Shown: positions 6,592 through 16,072 of the stretch, piece after piece
Numbering within the stretch: position 1 is the stretch's first letter
Layout of the letters: every line of letters starts with the position of its first letter
NCBI GenBank assembly: GCA_037441125.1
Contig: JBBIST010000019.1
Location: 1-42,097 of the forward strand
Origin: JALHMQ01 sp037441125
GTDB lineage: Bacteria; Pseudomonadota; Gammaproteobacteria; Burkholderiales; Burkholderiaceae_F
Reading direction: 5' to 3'
DNA: 42,097 nucleotides
The notes under the pieces: model-generated
Databases searched by the model: none
Told to the model about the DNA's origin: nothing
Seen by the model: only the letters and a program-made list of their open reading frames with translations
Program-made: the position numbers and the translations under genes

Positions 6592-8034
6592 GTGGTCTTC
6601 TCGTTTTTCAAGAAAGACGGCAAGGATGGGGCGCGCAGTGGCGCTGCCTCGTCGCGTCCGGCGGCCAAGCCGGCAGCCAAGCCGGTCGCGCGCCCGTTGG
6701 CCAAGCCCTTGTCCGAGCCGGCCGAGCGCGCCGCTGCACGCGCCTTCCCGCCGGCGCGCTTCGCCACCACCGAGAACGCGATTCCGGCACGCGATCTGGC
6801 GCGATCGCTGGCGATGGAAACAGCGGCCAAGATCGATGCCATCGAGTCCGAGATGGCGCGTGACTTCCTGCGGCCGGCAGCCAACACCGGCAATCCGGCT
6901 TTCGCCGCCAGCACCGGTGGGCCGAAAGCGGCGGTGGTCGAGGCGCCGGTGGCGGCGTCGGCCGAGAGCAATGACTTCGATCCCGGCACCGACGCCTTTC
7001 TCGGCAACATCAACGCCATCGACGTCAACACCTCGGGCGCCGGCTCGGTGATCGACGAGACCGCGATCCTGTTCGCCAATGGGCAGGACGACGCGGCCGA
7101 AGCGGCGCTGCGCCAGGGCATCGACGGCGACGTCGTCGGCGAGAACCGCCAGAGCGCCTGGCGCATGCTGTTCGAACTCGTCAACCAGCGTGGTGATGCC
7201 GCCGGCTTCGAGCAGCTGACGATGCAGTACGCGCTGCGCTTCGGCAACTCGTCGCCGACGTGGATGGACTACGAGAAGGCGGCGCCGGCCGCGCCGGCGG
7301 CGGCCGCGCCGACGGTGCGGCTTGCGGCGGCGGTCGATGCGCAAATCGTGCGCCAACTCGAGCAGTTGAAGGCGCTGGCGGCGCAGCACGCGGCGCTGTG
7401 CCTGGACCTGTCGGCCACGCGCAGCGTCGATCTGGTCGGGGCCGAACTGCTCCTGCGGGTGGTCGGCGCCTTCAAGCGGTCGAACCATGAGCTGACGGTG
7501 ATCGGTGCCGAGCAACTGCTCGCGGCGCTGCGCGCCACGGTCGAGTCGGGTCGACGCGACAGCTCGGACGCCGCCTGGATGCTGATGCTCGAGACGCTGC
7601 GCCTGCTCGGACGCCAGGCCGAGTTCGAGGAAGTCGGCATCCAGTATTGCATCACCTTCGAGGTGTCACCGCCGTCGTGGGAGCCGCCGGTGCCGAGTCT
7701 GAAGGCGGGCGCCGGGACGCAGACGCAAGCGGCGGTGATGCCGGCGGTCGACCGAGACGAAGCGCTCGACTGGCGCGGCGTGATCGAGCGCGAAGGCGAG
7801 CCGCACTTCGGCCGGCTCGCACTGGAGGCGCGCGGCAGTTCGCATCTGCGCGTCGAGTGCAGGTACCTGCGGCGCATGGCCTTCGCCACCGCGGCTACAC
7901 TGCTGACCCTGCTGATGAAGCTGCAGGCAGCCGGCGTGCGGGTCGAGTTCGTCAACGTCAATCCGCTGGTGGCGGCGCTGTTCCAGTTGCTGGGCGTGAG
8001 CGCTGTCGCCGCGGTCCAGTTGCGCCGCGACTAG
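6592..8034 (+). CDS. STAS-domain protein with duplicated helical segments
   Basis: A 480-residue soluble protein of a family often found just upstream of hslVU in betaproteobacteria; function unknown. After a short VFSFFKK start there is a Lys/Pro/Ala-rich linker (to about residue 60), a helical region, and a STAS-like segment with LCLDLSATRSVDLVGAELLL. A second STAS-like segment closes the protein (from about residue 400; LLTLLMKLQAAGVRVEFVNV). Two related motifs, FEQLTMQYALRFGNSSPTW near 206 and FEEVGIQYCITFEVSPPSW near 345, mark an internal duplication. The STAS fold suggests nucleotide binding or a protein-interaction role, perhaps in partner switching, but no kinase or phosphatase partner is nearby. 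The GTG at 6592 is chosen for its GAAGGG ribosome site and typical N-terminus; an in-frame GTG at 6565 would add nine residues. Confidence 0.75.
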   Translation: MVFSFFKKDGKDGARSGAASSRPAAKPAAKPVARPLAKPLSEPAERAAARAFPPARFATTENAIPARDLARSLAMETAAKIDAIESEMARDFLRPAANTGNPAFAASTGGPKAAVVEAPVAASAESNDFDPGTDAFLGNINAIDVNTSGAGSVIDETAILFANGQDDAAEAALRQGIDGDVVGENRQSAWRMLFELVNQRGDAAGFEQLTMQYALRFGNSSPTWMDYEKAAPAAPAAAAPTVRLAAAVDAQIVRQLEQLKALAAQHAALCLDLSATRSVDLVGAELLLRVVGAFKRSNHELTVIGAEQLLAALRATVESGRRDSSDAAWMLMLETLRLLGRQAEFEEVGIQYCITFEVSPPSWEPPVPSLKAGAGTQTQAAVMPAVDRDEALDWRGVIEREGEPHFGRLALEARGSSHLRVECRYLRRMAFATAATLLTLLMKLQAAGVRVEFVNVNPLVAALFQLLGVSAVAAVQLRRD

Positions 8035-8087
8035 CGACGCCGGCGGCCGCCCGCGGCCGGGGCGGACACCTTGCCGAGCGTGCGACG

Positions 8088-8624
8088 ATGGAACAGTTTC
8101 ACGGCACCACGATCGTGTCGGCGCGGCGCGGCGCGCGCGTGGCGATGGGCGGCGACGGCCAGGTCACCCTCGGCGCCGTGGTCATCAAGCGCAGCGCGCG
8201 CAAGGTGCGGCGCCTGCACCACGACCGGATCCTGGCCGGATTTGCCGGCGCCACCGCCGACGCGTTCACGCTGTTCGAGCGCTTCGAGGCCAAGCTCGAC
8301 AAGCATCAGGGCAACCTGCTGCGCTCGGCGGTCGAGCTGGCCAAGGACTGGCGCACCGACCGCATCCTGCGCCGGCTGGAGGCGATGCTCGCGGTTGCCG
8401 ATCGCGAGACCTCGCTGATCATCACCGGCGCCGGCGACGTGCTCGAGCCCGAGTTCGGACTGATCGCGATCGGCTCCGGCGGACCCTATGCGCAGGCGGC
8501 GGCGCGCGCGCTGCTCGATCACACCGATCTGGCGCCGGCCGAGGTGGTGCGAAACTCGCTCGCGATCGCCGGCGACCTGTGCATCTACACCAACCAGTCG
8601 CACACGATCGAAGCCCTAGACTGA
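8088..8624 (+). CDS. hslV: ATP-dependent protease HslVU, peptidase subunit HslV
   Basis: Proteolytic core of the bacterial HslVU (ClpQY) protease, a threonine protease with a proteasome beta-type fold in the cytoplasm. The 178 residues start MEQFHGTTIVS; the hexapeptide MEQFHG is removed in relatives, exposing Thr7 as the catalytic N-terminal nucleophile. Other hallmarks are GGDGQVTLG, FAGATADAF, KLDKHQGNL, the KDWRTDR segment and the GSGGPYAQAAARAL block. The ATG at 8088 is the only start that gives this N-terminus. hslU follows 63 bp later on the same strand, so the two are probably one transcript and belong to the heat-shock response; the sigma-32 gene rpoH lies at the other end of this window. 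No separate promoter was identified. Confidence 0.97.
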   Translation: MEQFHGTTIVSARRGARVAMGGDGQVTLGAVVIKRSARKVRRLHHDRILAGFAGATADAFTLFERFEAKLDKHQGNLLRSAVELAKDWRTDRILRRLEAMLAVADRETSLIITGAGDVLEPEFGLIAIGSGGPYAQAAARALLDHTDLAPAEVVRNSLAIAGDLCIYTNQSHTIEALD

Positions 8625-8687
8625 GTCCAGCGCCGTGCCGGCAGCCGCGATCCGCCCGGTCGCGGCCGCGAGCACGGCCCCACGCCC

Positions 8688-10010
8688 ATGATGACGCCGC
8701 AGGAGATCGTCTCCGAACTCGACAAGCACATCGTCGGCCAGGATCGCGCCAAGCGCGCGGTCGCGGTCGCCCTGCGCAACCGCTGGCGGCGGCAGCGCGT
8801 GCCGGAGCCGCTGCGCTCGGAGATCACGCCGAAGAACATCCTGATGATCGGCCCGACCGGGGTCGGCAAGACCGAGATCGCGCGCCGGCTGGCGCGCCTG
8901 GCCGACGCGCCGTTCATCAAGGTCGAGGCGACCAAGTTCACCGAGGTCGGCTACGTCGGGCGCGACGTCGACTCGATCGTGCGCGACCTGGTCGAGATCG
9001 CGATCAAGCAGACGCGCGAGGCGCAGATGAAGAAGGTGCGTGCCAAGGCCGAGGACGCGGCCGAGGAGCGCATCCTCGACGTGCTGCTGCCGCCGGCGCG
9101 CGACTTCGGCGCCGGCGAGGCGCGCGACGGCGCCAGCGAGACGCGGCAGAAGTTCCGCAAGAAGCTGCGCGAGGGAGCGCTCGACGACAAGGACATCGAG
9201 ATCGAGCTGGCGCAGCCGCTGCCGCAGATGGAAGTGATGGCGCCGCCCGGAATGGAGGAGATGACGCAGCAGATCCAGTCGCTGTTCCAGAATCTCGGCC
9301 AGGGACGCAAGAGGTCGCGCCGGCTCAAGGTGCGCGAGGCGCTCAAGCTCGCCAGCGACGAGGAGGCGGCGCGCCTGATCAACGACGAGGAGCTGAAGTC
9401 GAGCGCGCTCGCCAACGTCGAACAAAACGGCATCGTCTTCCTCGACGAGATCGACAAGATCGCCAGCCGCTCGGAGGTGCAGGGCGCCGACGTCTCGCGC
9501 CAGGGCGTGCAGCGCGACCTGCTGCCGCTGGTCGAGGGCACGACGATCAACACCAAGTACGGGATGGTGAAGACCGATCACATCCTGTTCATCGCCAGCG
9601 GCGCCTTCCACTTTGCCAAGCCGAGCGACCTGATCCCGGAGCTGCAGGGGCGGTTCCCGATCCGGGTCGAGCTCGAGGCGCTGACCGCGGCCGACTTCGA
9701 ACGGATCCTGACCGCGACCGACGCCTGCCTGACGCGCCAGTACCAGGCGCTGCTCGCCACCGACGAGGTCGACCTGAGCTTCACGCCGGACGGCATCACG
9801 CGCCTGGCGCAGATCGCCTGCCAGGTCAACGAGAAGACCGAGAACATCGGCGCGCGCCGGCTGTACACGGTGATGGAGAAGCTGCTCGAGCAGGTCTCCT
9901 TCGAGGCCGGCCGCGCCGGCCGCCTGACGCTCGCCGTCGATGCCGCCTACGTCGAGCGCAGCCTCGGCGAGCTGGCGCGCAACGAGGATCTGGCGCGCTA
10001 CGTGCTCTGA
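8688..10010 (+). CDS. hslU: ATP-dependent protease HslVU, ATPase subunit HslU
   Basis: AAA+ unfoldase that recognises substrates and threads them into HslV. The 440 residues are normal length. Walker A is GPTGVGKT at 55-62, the substrate-gripping pore motif is GYVGRD, the intermediate (I) domain lies between about 110 and 240, Walker B is IVFLDEID, and the C-terminal segment ends ARYVL, the tail that docks into HslV pockets. Two consecutive ATG codons (8688, 8691) could both start; the first is listed. It follows hslV with a 63-bp gap. The minus-strand metallochaperone gene ends 17 bp beyond its stop, so the two converge. Confidence 0.97.
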   Translation: MMTPQEIVSELDKHIVGQDRAKRAVAVALRNRWRRQRVPEPLRSEITPKNILMIGPTGVGKTEIARRLARLADAPFIKVEATKFTEVGYVGRDVDSIVRDLVEIAIKQTREAQMKKVRAKAEDAAEERILDVLLPPARDFGAGEARDGASETRQKFRKKLREGALDDKDIEIELAQPLPQMEVMAPPGMEEMTQQIQSLFQNLGQGRKRSRRLKVREALKLASDEEAARLINDEELKSSALANVEQNGIVFLDEIDKIASRSEVQGADVSRQGVQRDLLPLVEGTTINTKYGMVKTDHILFIASGAFHFAKPSDLIPELQGRFPIRVELEALTAADFERILTATDACLTRQYQALLATDEVDLSFTPDGITRLAQIACQVNEKTENIGARRLYTVMEKLLEQVSFEAGRAGRLTLAVDAAYVERSLGELARNEDLARYVL

Positions 10011-10027
10011 GCGGCGGCGCTCGCTGG

Positions 10028-10234
10028 CTACGGCAGCGGCAGCGCGTCGAACTCGCCAGCCTGCGCCAGCGCCGCTCGCACCTGATCGAGGGCGAGCGGT
10101 GCTGCCACCTGCAACGTGGCGCGCGGCGGCTCGAGCGTGACCGCGACCTCGTCGGCGAGCGGCCGCAGCGCGCGGCTGACGCGGTTGACGCAGCCGCCGC
10201 AATGCATTCCCTTGATTTCGAATTGCTGTTCCAT
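10028..10234 (-). CDS. CopZ-like heavy-metal-associated (HMA) domain protein
   Basis: A 68-residue single HMA domain with the metal-binding loop MHCGGC (Cys12 and Cys15), a beta-alpha-beta-beta-alpha-beta pattern and no membrane segment. Such proteins carry Cu(I), or sometimes Zn/Hg, in the cytoplasm, usually handing the metal to a P1B ATPase. No such ATPase is in the window, so this copy is isolated. The ATG at 10234 is chosen because AAGGAG lies 7-12 bases upstream; an in-frame GTG at 10252 would place that ribosome site inside the gene. It diverges from argB. Copper delivery is the usual role of the family; metal specificity is not determined by the sequence. Confidence 0.88.
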   Translation of the reverse strand: MEQQFEIKGMHCGGCVNRVSRALRPLADEVAVTLEPPRATLQVAAPLALDQVRAALAQAGEFDALPLP

Positions 10235-10307
10235 GGGGCGCTCCTTCGCCACGGCGCGCGATCGCCGCTGATAGACTTTTCGCGCAGCTTACTTCGCCCG
10301 CCTCGCG

Positions 10308-11210
10308 ATGCCATCGACCGACGATCCAACCCAGTCCCCGAACCGGCAACTGAAGGCCGAGATCCTGTCGGAGGCGCTGCCCTACATCCGCCGCTTCCAC
10401 GGCAAGACGATCGTCATCAAGTACGGCGGCAACGCCATGACCGATCCGGCGCTGCAGCAGGCGTTCGCGCACGACGTCGTCCTGCTCAAGCTGGTCGGCA
10501 TGAACCCGGTGGTGGTGCACGGCGGCGGGCCGCAGATCGACGAGGCGCTCGAGCGGATCGGCAAGAAGAGCCGCTTCGTCCAGGGCATGCGCGTGACCGA
10601 CGAGGAGACGATGGAAGTCGTCGAGTGGGTGCTCGCCGGCGAGGTCCAGGGCGATCTGGTGATGCTGATCAACAGCTTCGGCGGCCAGGCGGTCGGCCTG
10701 ACCGGCAAGGACGGCGCCCTGATCCGCGCCCGGCGCATGCAGATGCCCGACCGCGACGATCCGACCAAGTTTCACGACATCGGCCAGGTAGGCGAGATCG
10801 AGAAGATCAACCCGGCGGTGGTCAAGGCGCTGCAGGACGACGCCTTCATCCCGGTGATCTCGCCGATCGGTTTCGGCGAGGACGGCCTGTCCTACAACAT
10901 CAACGCCGACGTCGTGGCCGGCAAGATCGCCGAGATCCTCAAGGCCGAGAAGCTGGTGATGCTGACCAACACGCCCGGCGTGCTCGACAAGGACGGCCGG
11001 CTGATCACCGGACTGACCGCGCGCCAGATCGACGAGCTGTTCGCCGACGGCACGATCAGCGGCGGCATGCTGCCGAAGATCTCCTCGGCGCTGGAGGCCG
11101 CCCGCAGCGGCGTCAACTCGGTGCACATCATCGACGGCCGCGTCGACCACTGCCTGCTGCTCGAGATCCTGACCGATCAGGGCGTGGGCACGATGATCAA
11201 GTCGCACTGA
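10308..11210 (+). CDS. argB: Acetylglutamate kinase
   Basis: Second step of arginine biosynthesis: ATP-dependent phosphorylation of N-acetylglutamate in the cytoplasm. The 300 residues carry the amino-acid-kinase fold: the nucleotide lysine in IVIKYGGNAM, the VVVHGGGPQI glycine loop, the N-acetylglutamate-contacting GMRVTDEETM segment, and NINADVVAGKIA and SGGMLPKI near the active site. The N-terminal extension of about 25 residues is compatible with the hexameric, arginine-inhibited type. A TAGACT -10-like box at 10272-10277 lies upstream of the ATG at 10308, in the divergent region shared with the CopZ-like gene. The nucleotidase follows within about 25 bp, an arrangement frequent in Burkholderiales. 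Confidence 0.97.
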   Translation: MPSTDDPTQSPNRQLKAEILSEALPYIRRFHGKTIVIKYGGNAMTDPALQQAFAHDVVLLKLVGMNPVVVHGGGPQIDEALERIGKKSRFVQGMRVTDEETMEVVEWVLAGEVQGDLVMLINSFGGQAVGLTGKDGALIRARRMQMPDRDDPTKFHDIGQVGEIEKINPAVVKALQDDAFIPVISPIGFGEDGLSYNINADVVAGKIAEILKAEKLVMLTNTPGVLDKDGRLITGLTARQIDELFADGTISGGMLPKISSALEAARSGVNSVHIIDGRVDHCLLLEILTDQGVGTMIKSH

Positions 11211-11232
11211 GGTCTTGGGTCGAGCGTCCAGC

Positions 11233-11958
11233 GTGCAGCGAACGCTTGCGGCAAGCGGCGGTTCGCGCTCGACACTCGACGCGCGACGCCTGACCCTGTT
11301 CTTCGATCTCGACGACACCCTGCACGACGCTTCGCACGCGATCTTCGGTGTGCTCAACCGGCGCATGACCGAGTACGTGCAGCAGCACCTCGAACTGGGC
11401 GAGGCCGAGGCGAGCCACCTGCGCCAGGTCTACTGGCACCGCTACGGCGCCACCCTGCTCGGCCTGATGCGCCATCACGCGATCGATCCGCACCACTTCC
11501 TGCGCGAGACGCACGCCTTCGACGTTGCCGCGCTGCTGCGCGCCGAGCGCGGCCTGACCGCCTTCCTGCGCCGGCTGGCGGCGCGCAAGGTGCTGCTCAC
11601 CAACGCGCCGCAGACCTACGCGCACACGGTGGTGCGCGAGCTCGACCTGCACCGGCAACTGGCGCAGCGCTACTCGATTGAGTCGATGCGCGTGCACGGC
11701 CAGTTCCGCCCCAAGCCCTCGCAACTGATGCTGCGCACGATGCTCGCGCGCGAGCGTTGCCGGCGCGGGCGCGCGGTCCTGATCGAAGACAGTCGCGCCA
11801 ACCTGAAGGCAGCGCGCGCCGCCGGTTTCCGCACCGTCCTGTTCAGCCCGACGCTGCCGCATCGCGCGCGCGCGCCCGGGCGTCCGGCCTACGTTGATTT
11901 GCGCATCCGCTCGCTGCGCGAACTGCCGCGCGCGCTCGCCCGCCTCGGTCGCGGCTGA
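11233..11958 (+). CDS. Pyrimidine 5'-nucleotidase, HAD superfamily
   Basis: HAD-type phosphatase of the pyrimidine 5'-nucleotidase (SDT1-like) family, dephosphorylating pyrimidine monophosphates or their damaged analogues. Motif I is FFDLDDTLHD with nucleophile and acid-base aspartates; a helical cap with DPHHFLRETHAFD follows; motif II is LLTNAP; motif III/IV is IEDSRANLKAARAAGF. The start is uncertain: the GTG at 11233 is listed, a TTG at 11215 is possible, and neither has a strong ribosome site; the conserved fold begins only about 18 residues later. It lies directly behind argB and probably shares its transcript. The exact substrate is inferred from the family. Confidence 0.85.
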   Translation: MQRTLAASGGSRSTLDARRLTLFFDLDDTLHDASHAIFGVLNRRMTEYVQQHLELGEAEASHLRQVYWHRYGATLLGLMRHHAIDPHHFLRETHAFDVAALLRAERGLTAFLRRLAARKVLLTNAPQTYAHTVVRELDLHRQLAQRYSIESMRVHGQFRPKPSQLMLRTMLARERCRRGRAVLIEDSRANLKAARAAGFRTVLFSPTLPHRARAPGRPAYVDLRIRSLRELPRALARLGRG

Positions 11959-12064
11959 ACGTTCCACGGCGCTGCGCCGGCGCCGCACGCGGGGCGGGTC
12001 CGGCGTCTAGGTAAGCTTGCTCCCGTCCTCGCCCGACGATCCAAGACCGACCGGAGTCAACCCG

Positions 12065-13915
<1,851 letters not shown>

Positions 13916-14058
13916 GCCGAGGGCGCCGAAGTGATTCCCCACGTCGGGCCGCCGTTCGGTTAGATTCGCAGCCGTCGCACGCACGCTGGCCGCGAGACCG
14001 GGGGCGGCGCGCGGCGGCGCAGCGGCGGCCAACGCAGGCGAATCCCGAAGGGACTCCA

Positions 14059-14679
14059 GTGAGCAGCGAACAGAAGACCGCCGAGACAGGCGGCAGCATT
14101 CAGGCCAGACGCAGACCGGGTGCGCGACGGTTGCAGATCCTGCAGACACTGGCGGCGATGCTCGAGGATCCCAAGGGTGAGCGGGTCACCACCGCGGCAC
14201 TGGCGGCGCGGCTGTCGGTCTCGGAAGCGGCGCTGTACCGCCACTTCGCCAGCAAGGCGCAGATGTTCGAGGGCCTGATCGAGTTCATCGAGAGCACGAT
14301 CTTCGGCCTGATCAACGACATCGAGACCAAGGAGACCTCGGGGCTGCGCCAGGCGGGCCGGATCGTGCGCATGCTGCTCGACTTCGCCGCCACCAACCGC
14401 GGCATGACGCGGGTGCTGATCGGCGATGCGCTGGTCAACGAGCACGAGCGGCTGCAGGAGCGGATCAACCAGTTGCTCGATCGCATCGAAAGCTCGCTGC
14501 GGCAGAGCTTTCGCGTCGCGGTCACGCAGCGCGAAGTGCCGGACAGTCTCGACGCCGGCGCCCACGCCGCGCTCGCGGTCGCCTACGTGATCGGCCGCTG
14601 GCACCGCTTCGCCAAGAGCGGCTTTCGCAAGCCGCCGGCCGAGGGTCTGGAGGCGCAGTTGCCGTTACTTCTGGCCTGA
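14059..14679 (+). CDS. slmA: Nucleoid occlusion factor SlmA, TetR family
   Basis: SlmA binds specific chromosomal sites and blocks FtsZ ring assembly over the nucleoid. The 206 residues have an N-terminal TetR-type helix-turn-helix (about 44-63, VTTAALAARLSVSEAALYRHF) and the SlmA-type dimer domain with FGLINDIETKETSGLRQAGR and TRVLIGDALVNEHERLQERI. The start is GTG at 14059 with an AAGGGA ribosome site 6-10 bases upstream. A TAGATT box (13961-13966) about 95 bases upstream could be its -10. It is convergent with dsbB, which ends 31 bp downstream. The identification rests on the family-specific central segment rather than the generic HTH. Confidence 0.9.
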   Translation: MSSEQKTAETGGSIQARRRPGARRLQILQTLAAMLEDPKGERVTTAALAARLSVSEAALYRHFASKAQMFEGLIEFIESTIFGLINDIETKETSGLRQAGRIVRMLLDFAATNRGMTRVLIGDALVNEHERLQERINQLLDRIESSLRQSFRVAVTQREVPDSLDAGAHAALAVAYVIGRWHRFAKSGFRKPPAEGLEAQLPLLLA

Positions 14680-14710
14680 ACGACCGCGCGCGCGGCCGGC
14701 GCCGGTGCGC

Positions 14711-15223
14711 TCAGCGCCGCGCGCGCAGCGCGCCCCTGAAACCGAGCGCAAGCAGCGCCAGGACGATCGCGAAGCCGGCCAGCGACCAGTGCGGCACGCC
14801 GAGACCGAGCAACGTCCACTCGTTGCTCAGGCAGTCACCGTAGCCGCGGAACAGGCGCGGCAGCCAGACTGCGAGCGGAAAGTCTTCGTGCAGCCACTGG
14901 AACGGCCGGCCGCAGGAGAACGACCCCGCCGGCGCCGCCAGGATGCGCACGTGCCAAGCGGCCACCGAGGCGCCGGCCAGTGCCGCCAGCGTCGAGGCGC
15001 CGAGAAAGCCGAGCTGCCAGCCCCGGCCATGCGCGAGCAGCGCACCCGCCGCGGCCACCGCGCCGGCGACGACCAGCGCCAGCCGCTGCAACGCGCACAG
15101 CGGGCAGGGCGCGAGACCGAGCCCGTACTGCAAGCCGAGCGCCGCCGCGATAGCCAGCAGTGCGAACGCCGCCACCAGCGCCAGGGCGGCGCGCGGGCAG
15201 TCGAGCAGTGCGGCGACCTTCAT
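14711..15223 (-). CDS. dsbB: Disulfide bond formation protein B
   Basis: Four-helix inner-membrane protein that reoxidises DsbA and passes electrons to quinone. The 170 residues show the expected cysteine pairs: Cys40-Cys43 in APCPLCALQR near the quinone site and Cys104-Cys131 in the second periplasmic loop. Hydrophobic segments lie at about 12-32, 47-64, 71-92 and 143-163. The ATG at 15223 overlaps the TGA of the upstream moeB-like gene (ATGA), so translation is probably coupled and dsbB is the last gene of the gpmA-envC-ctpA-moeB run. No DsbA gene is present in the window. Confidence 0.93.
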   Translation of the reverse strand: MKVAALLDCPRAALALVAAFALLAIAAALGLQYGLGLAPCPLCALQRLALVVAGAVAAAGALLAHGRGWQLGFLGASTLAALAGASVAAWHVRILAAPAGSFSCGRPFQWLHEDFPLAVWLPRLFRGYGDCLSNEWTLLGLGVPHWSLAGFAIVLALLALGFRGALRARR

Positions 15224-15981
15224 AGGCGCTGGCCGCACACTAGGCAGCGCGGATCGCGCGGCACGCGCACGGTGCGAAAGCTCATGGCCAGGGCATCGAG
15301 CAGCAGCAGGCGGCCGTGCATCGACTCGCCGATCGCGCCACTCTCGGCCGCGGCCAGCTTCAGCGCCTCGGCCGCCTGCAGGCTGCCGACGATGCCGGTC
15401 AGCGGCGCGAACACGCCCATCAGCGCGCATGGCTCGTCCTGGCCTTCGCCTTCGGGAAACAGGCAGGCATAGCAGCCGGAGTGCGGCTGGCGCAGGTCGA
15501 ACACCGACAGTTGGCCGTCGAAGCGCACCGCGGCGCCCGACACCAGCGGCCGCCGGTGCGCGACGCAGGCGCGGTTGATCGCGTGCCGGGTCGCGAAGTT
15601 GTCGCTGCAGTCGAGCACCACCGTGGCTGCCTGCACCAGCGCGTCGAGCCGCTCGCCGGCGACGCGCGCGGCGAGTGCTTCGATGCGCACCTGCGGATTG
15701 ATCGCCTCGAGCGTGTGCCGGCCCGACTCGGCCTTCGGCTGGCCGATGCGTTCGGTCGTGTGCAGGATCTGGCGCTGCAGGTTGGTGAGGTCGACGCAGT
15801 CGCCGTCGACCAGGGTCAGGGCGCCGACGCCGGCCGAGGCGAGGTAGAAGGCCGCCGGCGAGCCCAGCCCGCCGGCGCCGATCACCAGCGCGTGCGCGGC
15901 GCGCAGGCGCGCCTGGCCGTCGACGCCGATCTCGTCGAGCAGAATGTGGCGCGAGTAGCGCAGCAGTTCATCGTCGGTCAT
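15220..15981 (-). CDS. moeB: HesA/MoeB/ThiF family E1-like adenylyltransferase
   Basis: E1-like enzyme that adenylates the C-terminal Gly-Gly of a small sulfur-carrier protein (MoaD or ThiS) for molybdopterin or thiamine synthesis. The 253 residues have the nucleotide loop GAGGLGSP (35-42), the adenylate-contacting R70 in NLQRQI, D127 in DCSDNF, and two zinc CxxC pairs, C170/C173 and C246/C249. A further cysteine, C185, sits just before the GVFAPLTGIVG segment where the active cysteine of relatives lies. There is no rhodanese domain. The start ATG at 15981 gives the usual MTDDELLRYSRHI N-terminus. Whether it serves MoaD or ThiS cannot be decided here; the symbol is the usual one for this betaproteobacterial context. 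The stop overlaps the dsbB start. Confidence 0.88.
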   Translation of the reverse strand: MTDDELLRYSRHILLDEIGVDGQARLRAAHALVIGAGGLGSPAAFYLASAGVGALTLVDGDCVDLTNLQRQILHTTERIGQPKAESGRHTLEAINPQVRIEALAARVAGERLDALVQAATVVLDCSDNFATRHAINRACVAHRRPLVSGAAVRFDGQLSVFDLRQPHSGCYACLFPEGEGQDEPCALMGVFAPLTGIVGSLQAAEALKLAAAESGAIGESMHGRLLLLDALAMSFRTVRVPRDPRCLVCGQRL

Positions 15982-16034
15982 CGACGGGTGGCAAGTGTGG
16001 GCGCGCTCGCGGGCGGCGGTGCCGGGCCCGAGCC

Positions 16035-16057
16035 GACCGGAGGCTTCGCCACCGGTC
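16035..16057 (-). terminator. Hairpin between ctpA and moeB
   Basis: GACCGG and CCGGTC arms enclose an A-A mismatch and an inner GGC/GCC stem with a 3-base TTC loop. On the minus strand it lies 15 bases after the ctpA stop and 53 bases before the moeB start. No T-run follows, so partial termination, attenuation or mRNA protection is more likely than full termination. Confidence 0.35.
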
Positions 16058-16072
16058 GCCTTCAGGCGGCGG

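Noticed and set aside
8579..11366. Very long open frames on both strands (about 900 codons) over hslU-argB
   Set aside because: They are shadows of the real genes: composition is Arg/Ala/Gly-rich without domain motifs, as expected opposite or out of frame with GC-rich coding DNA.
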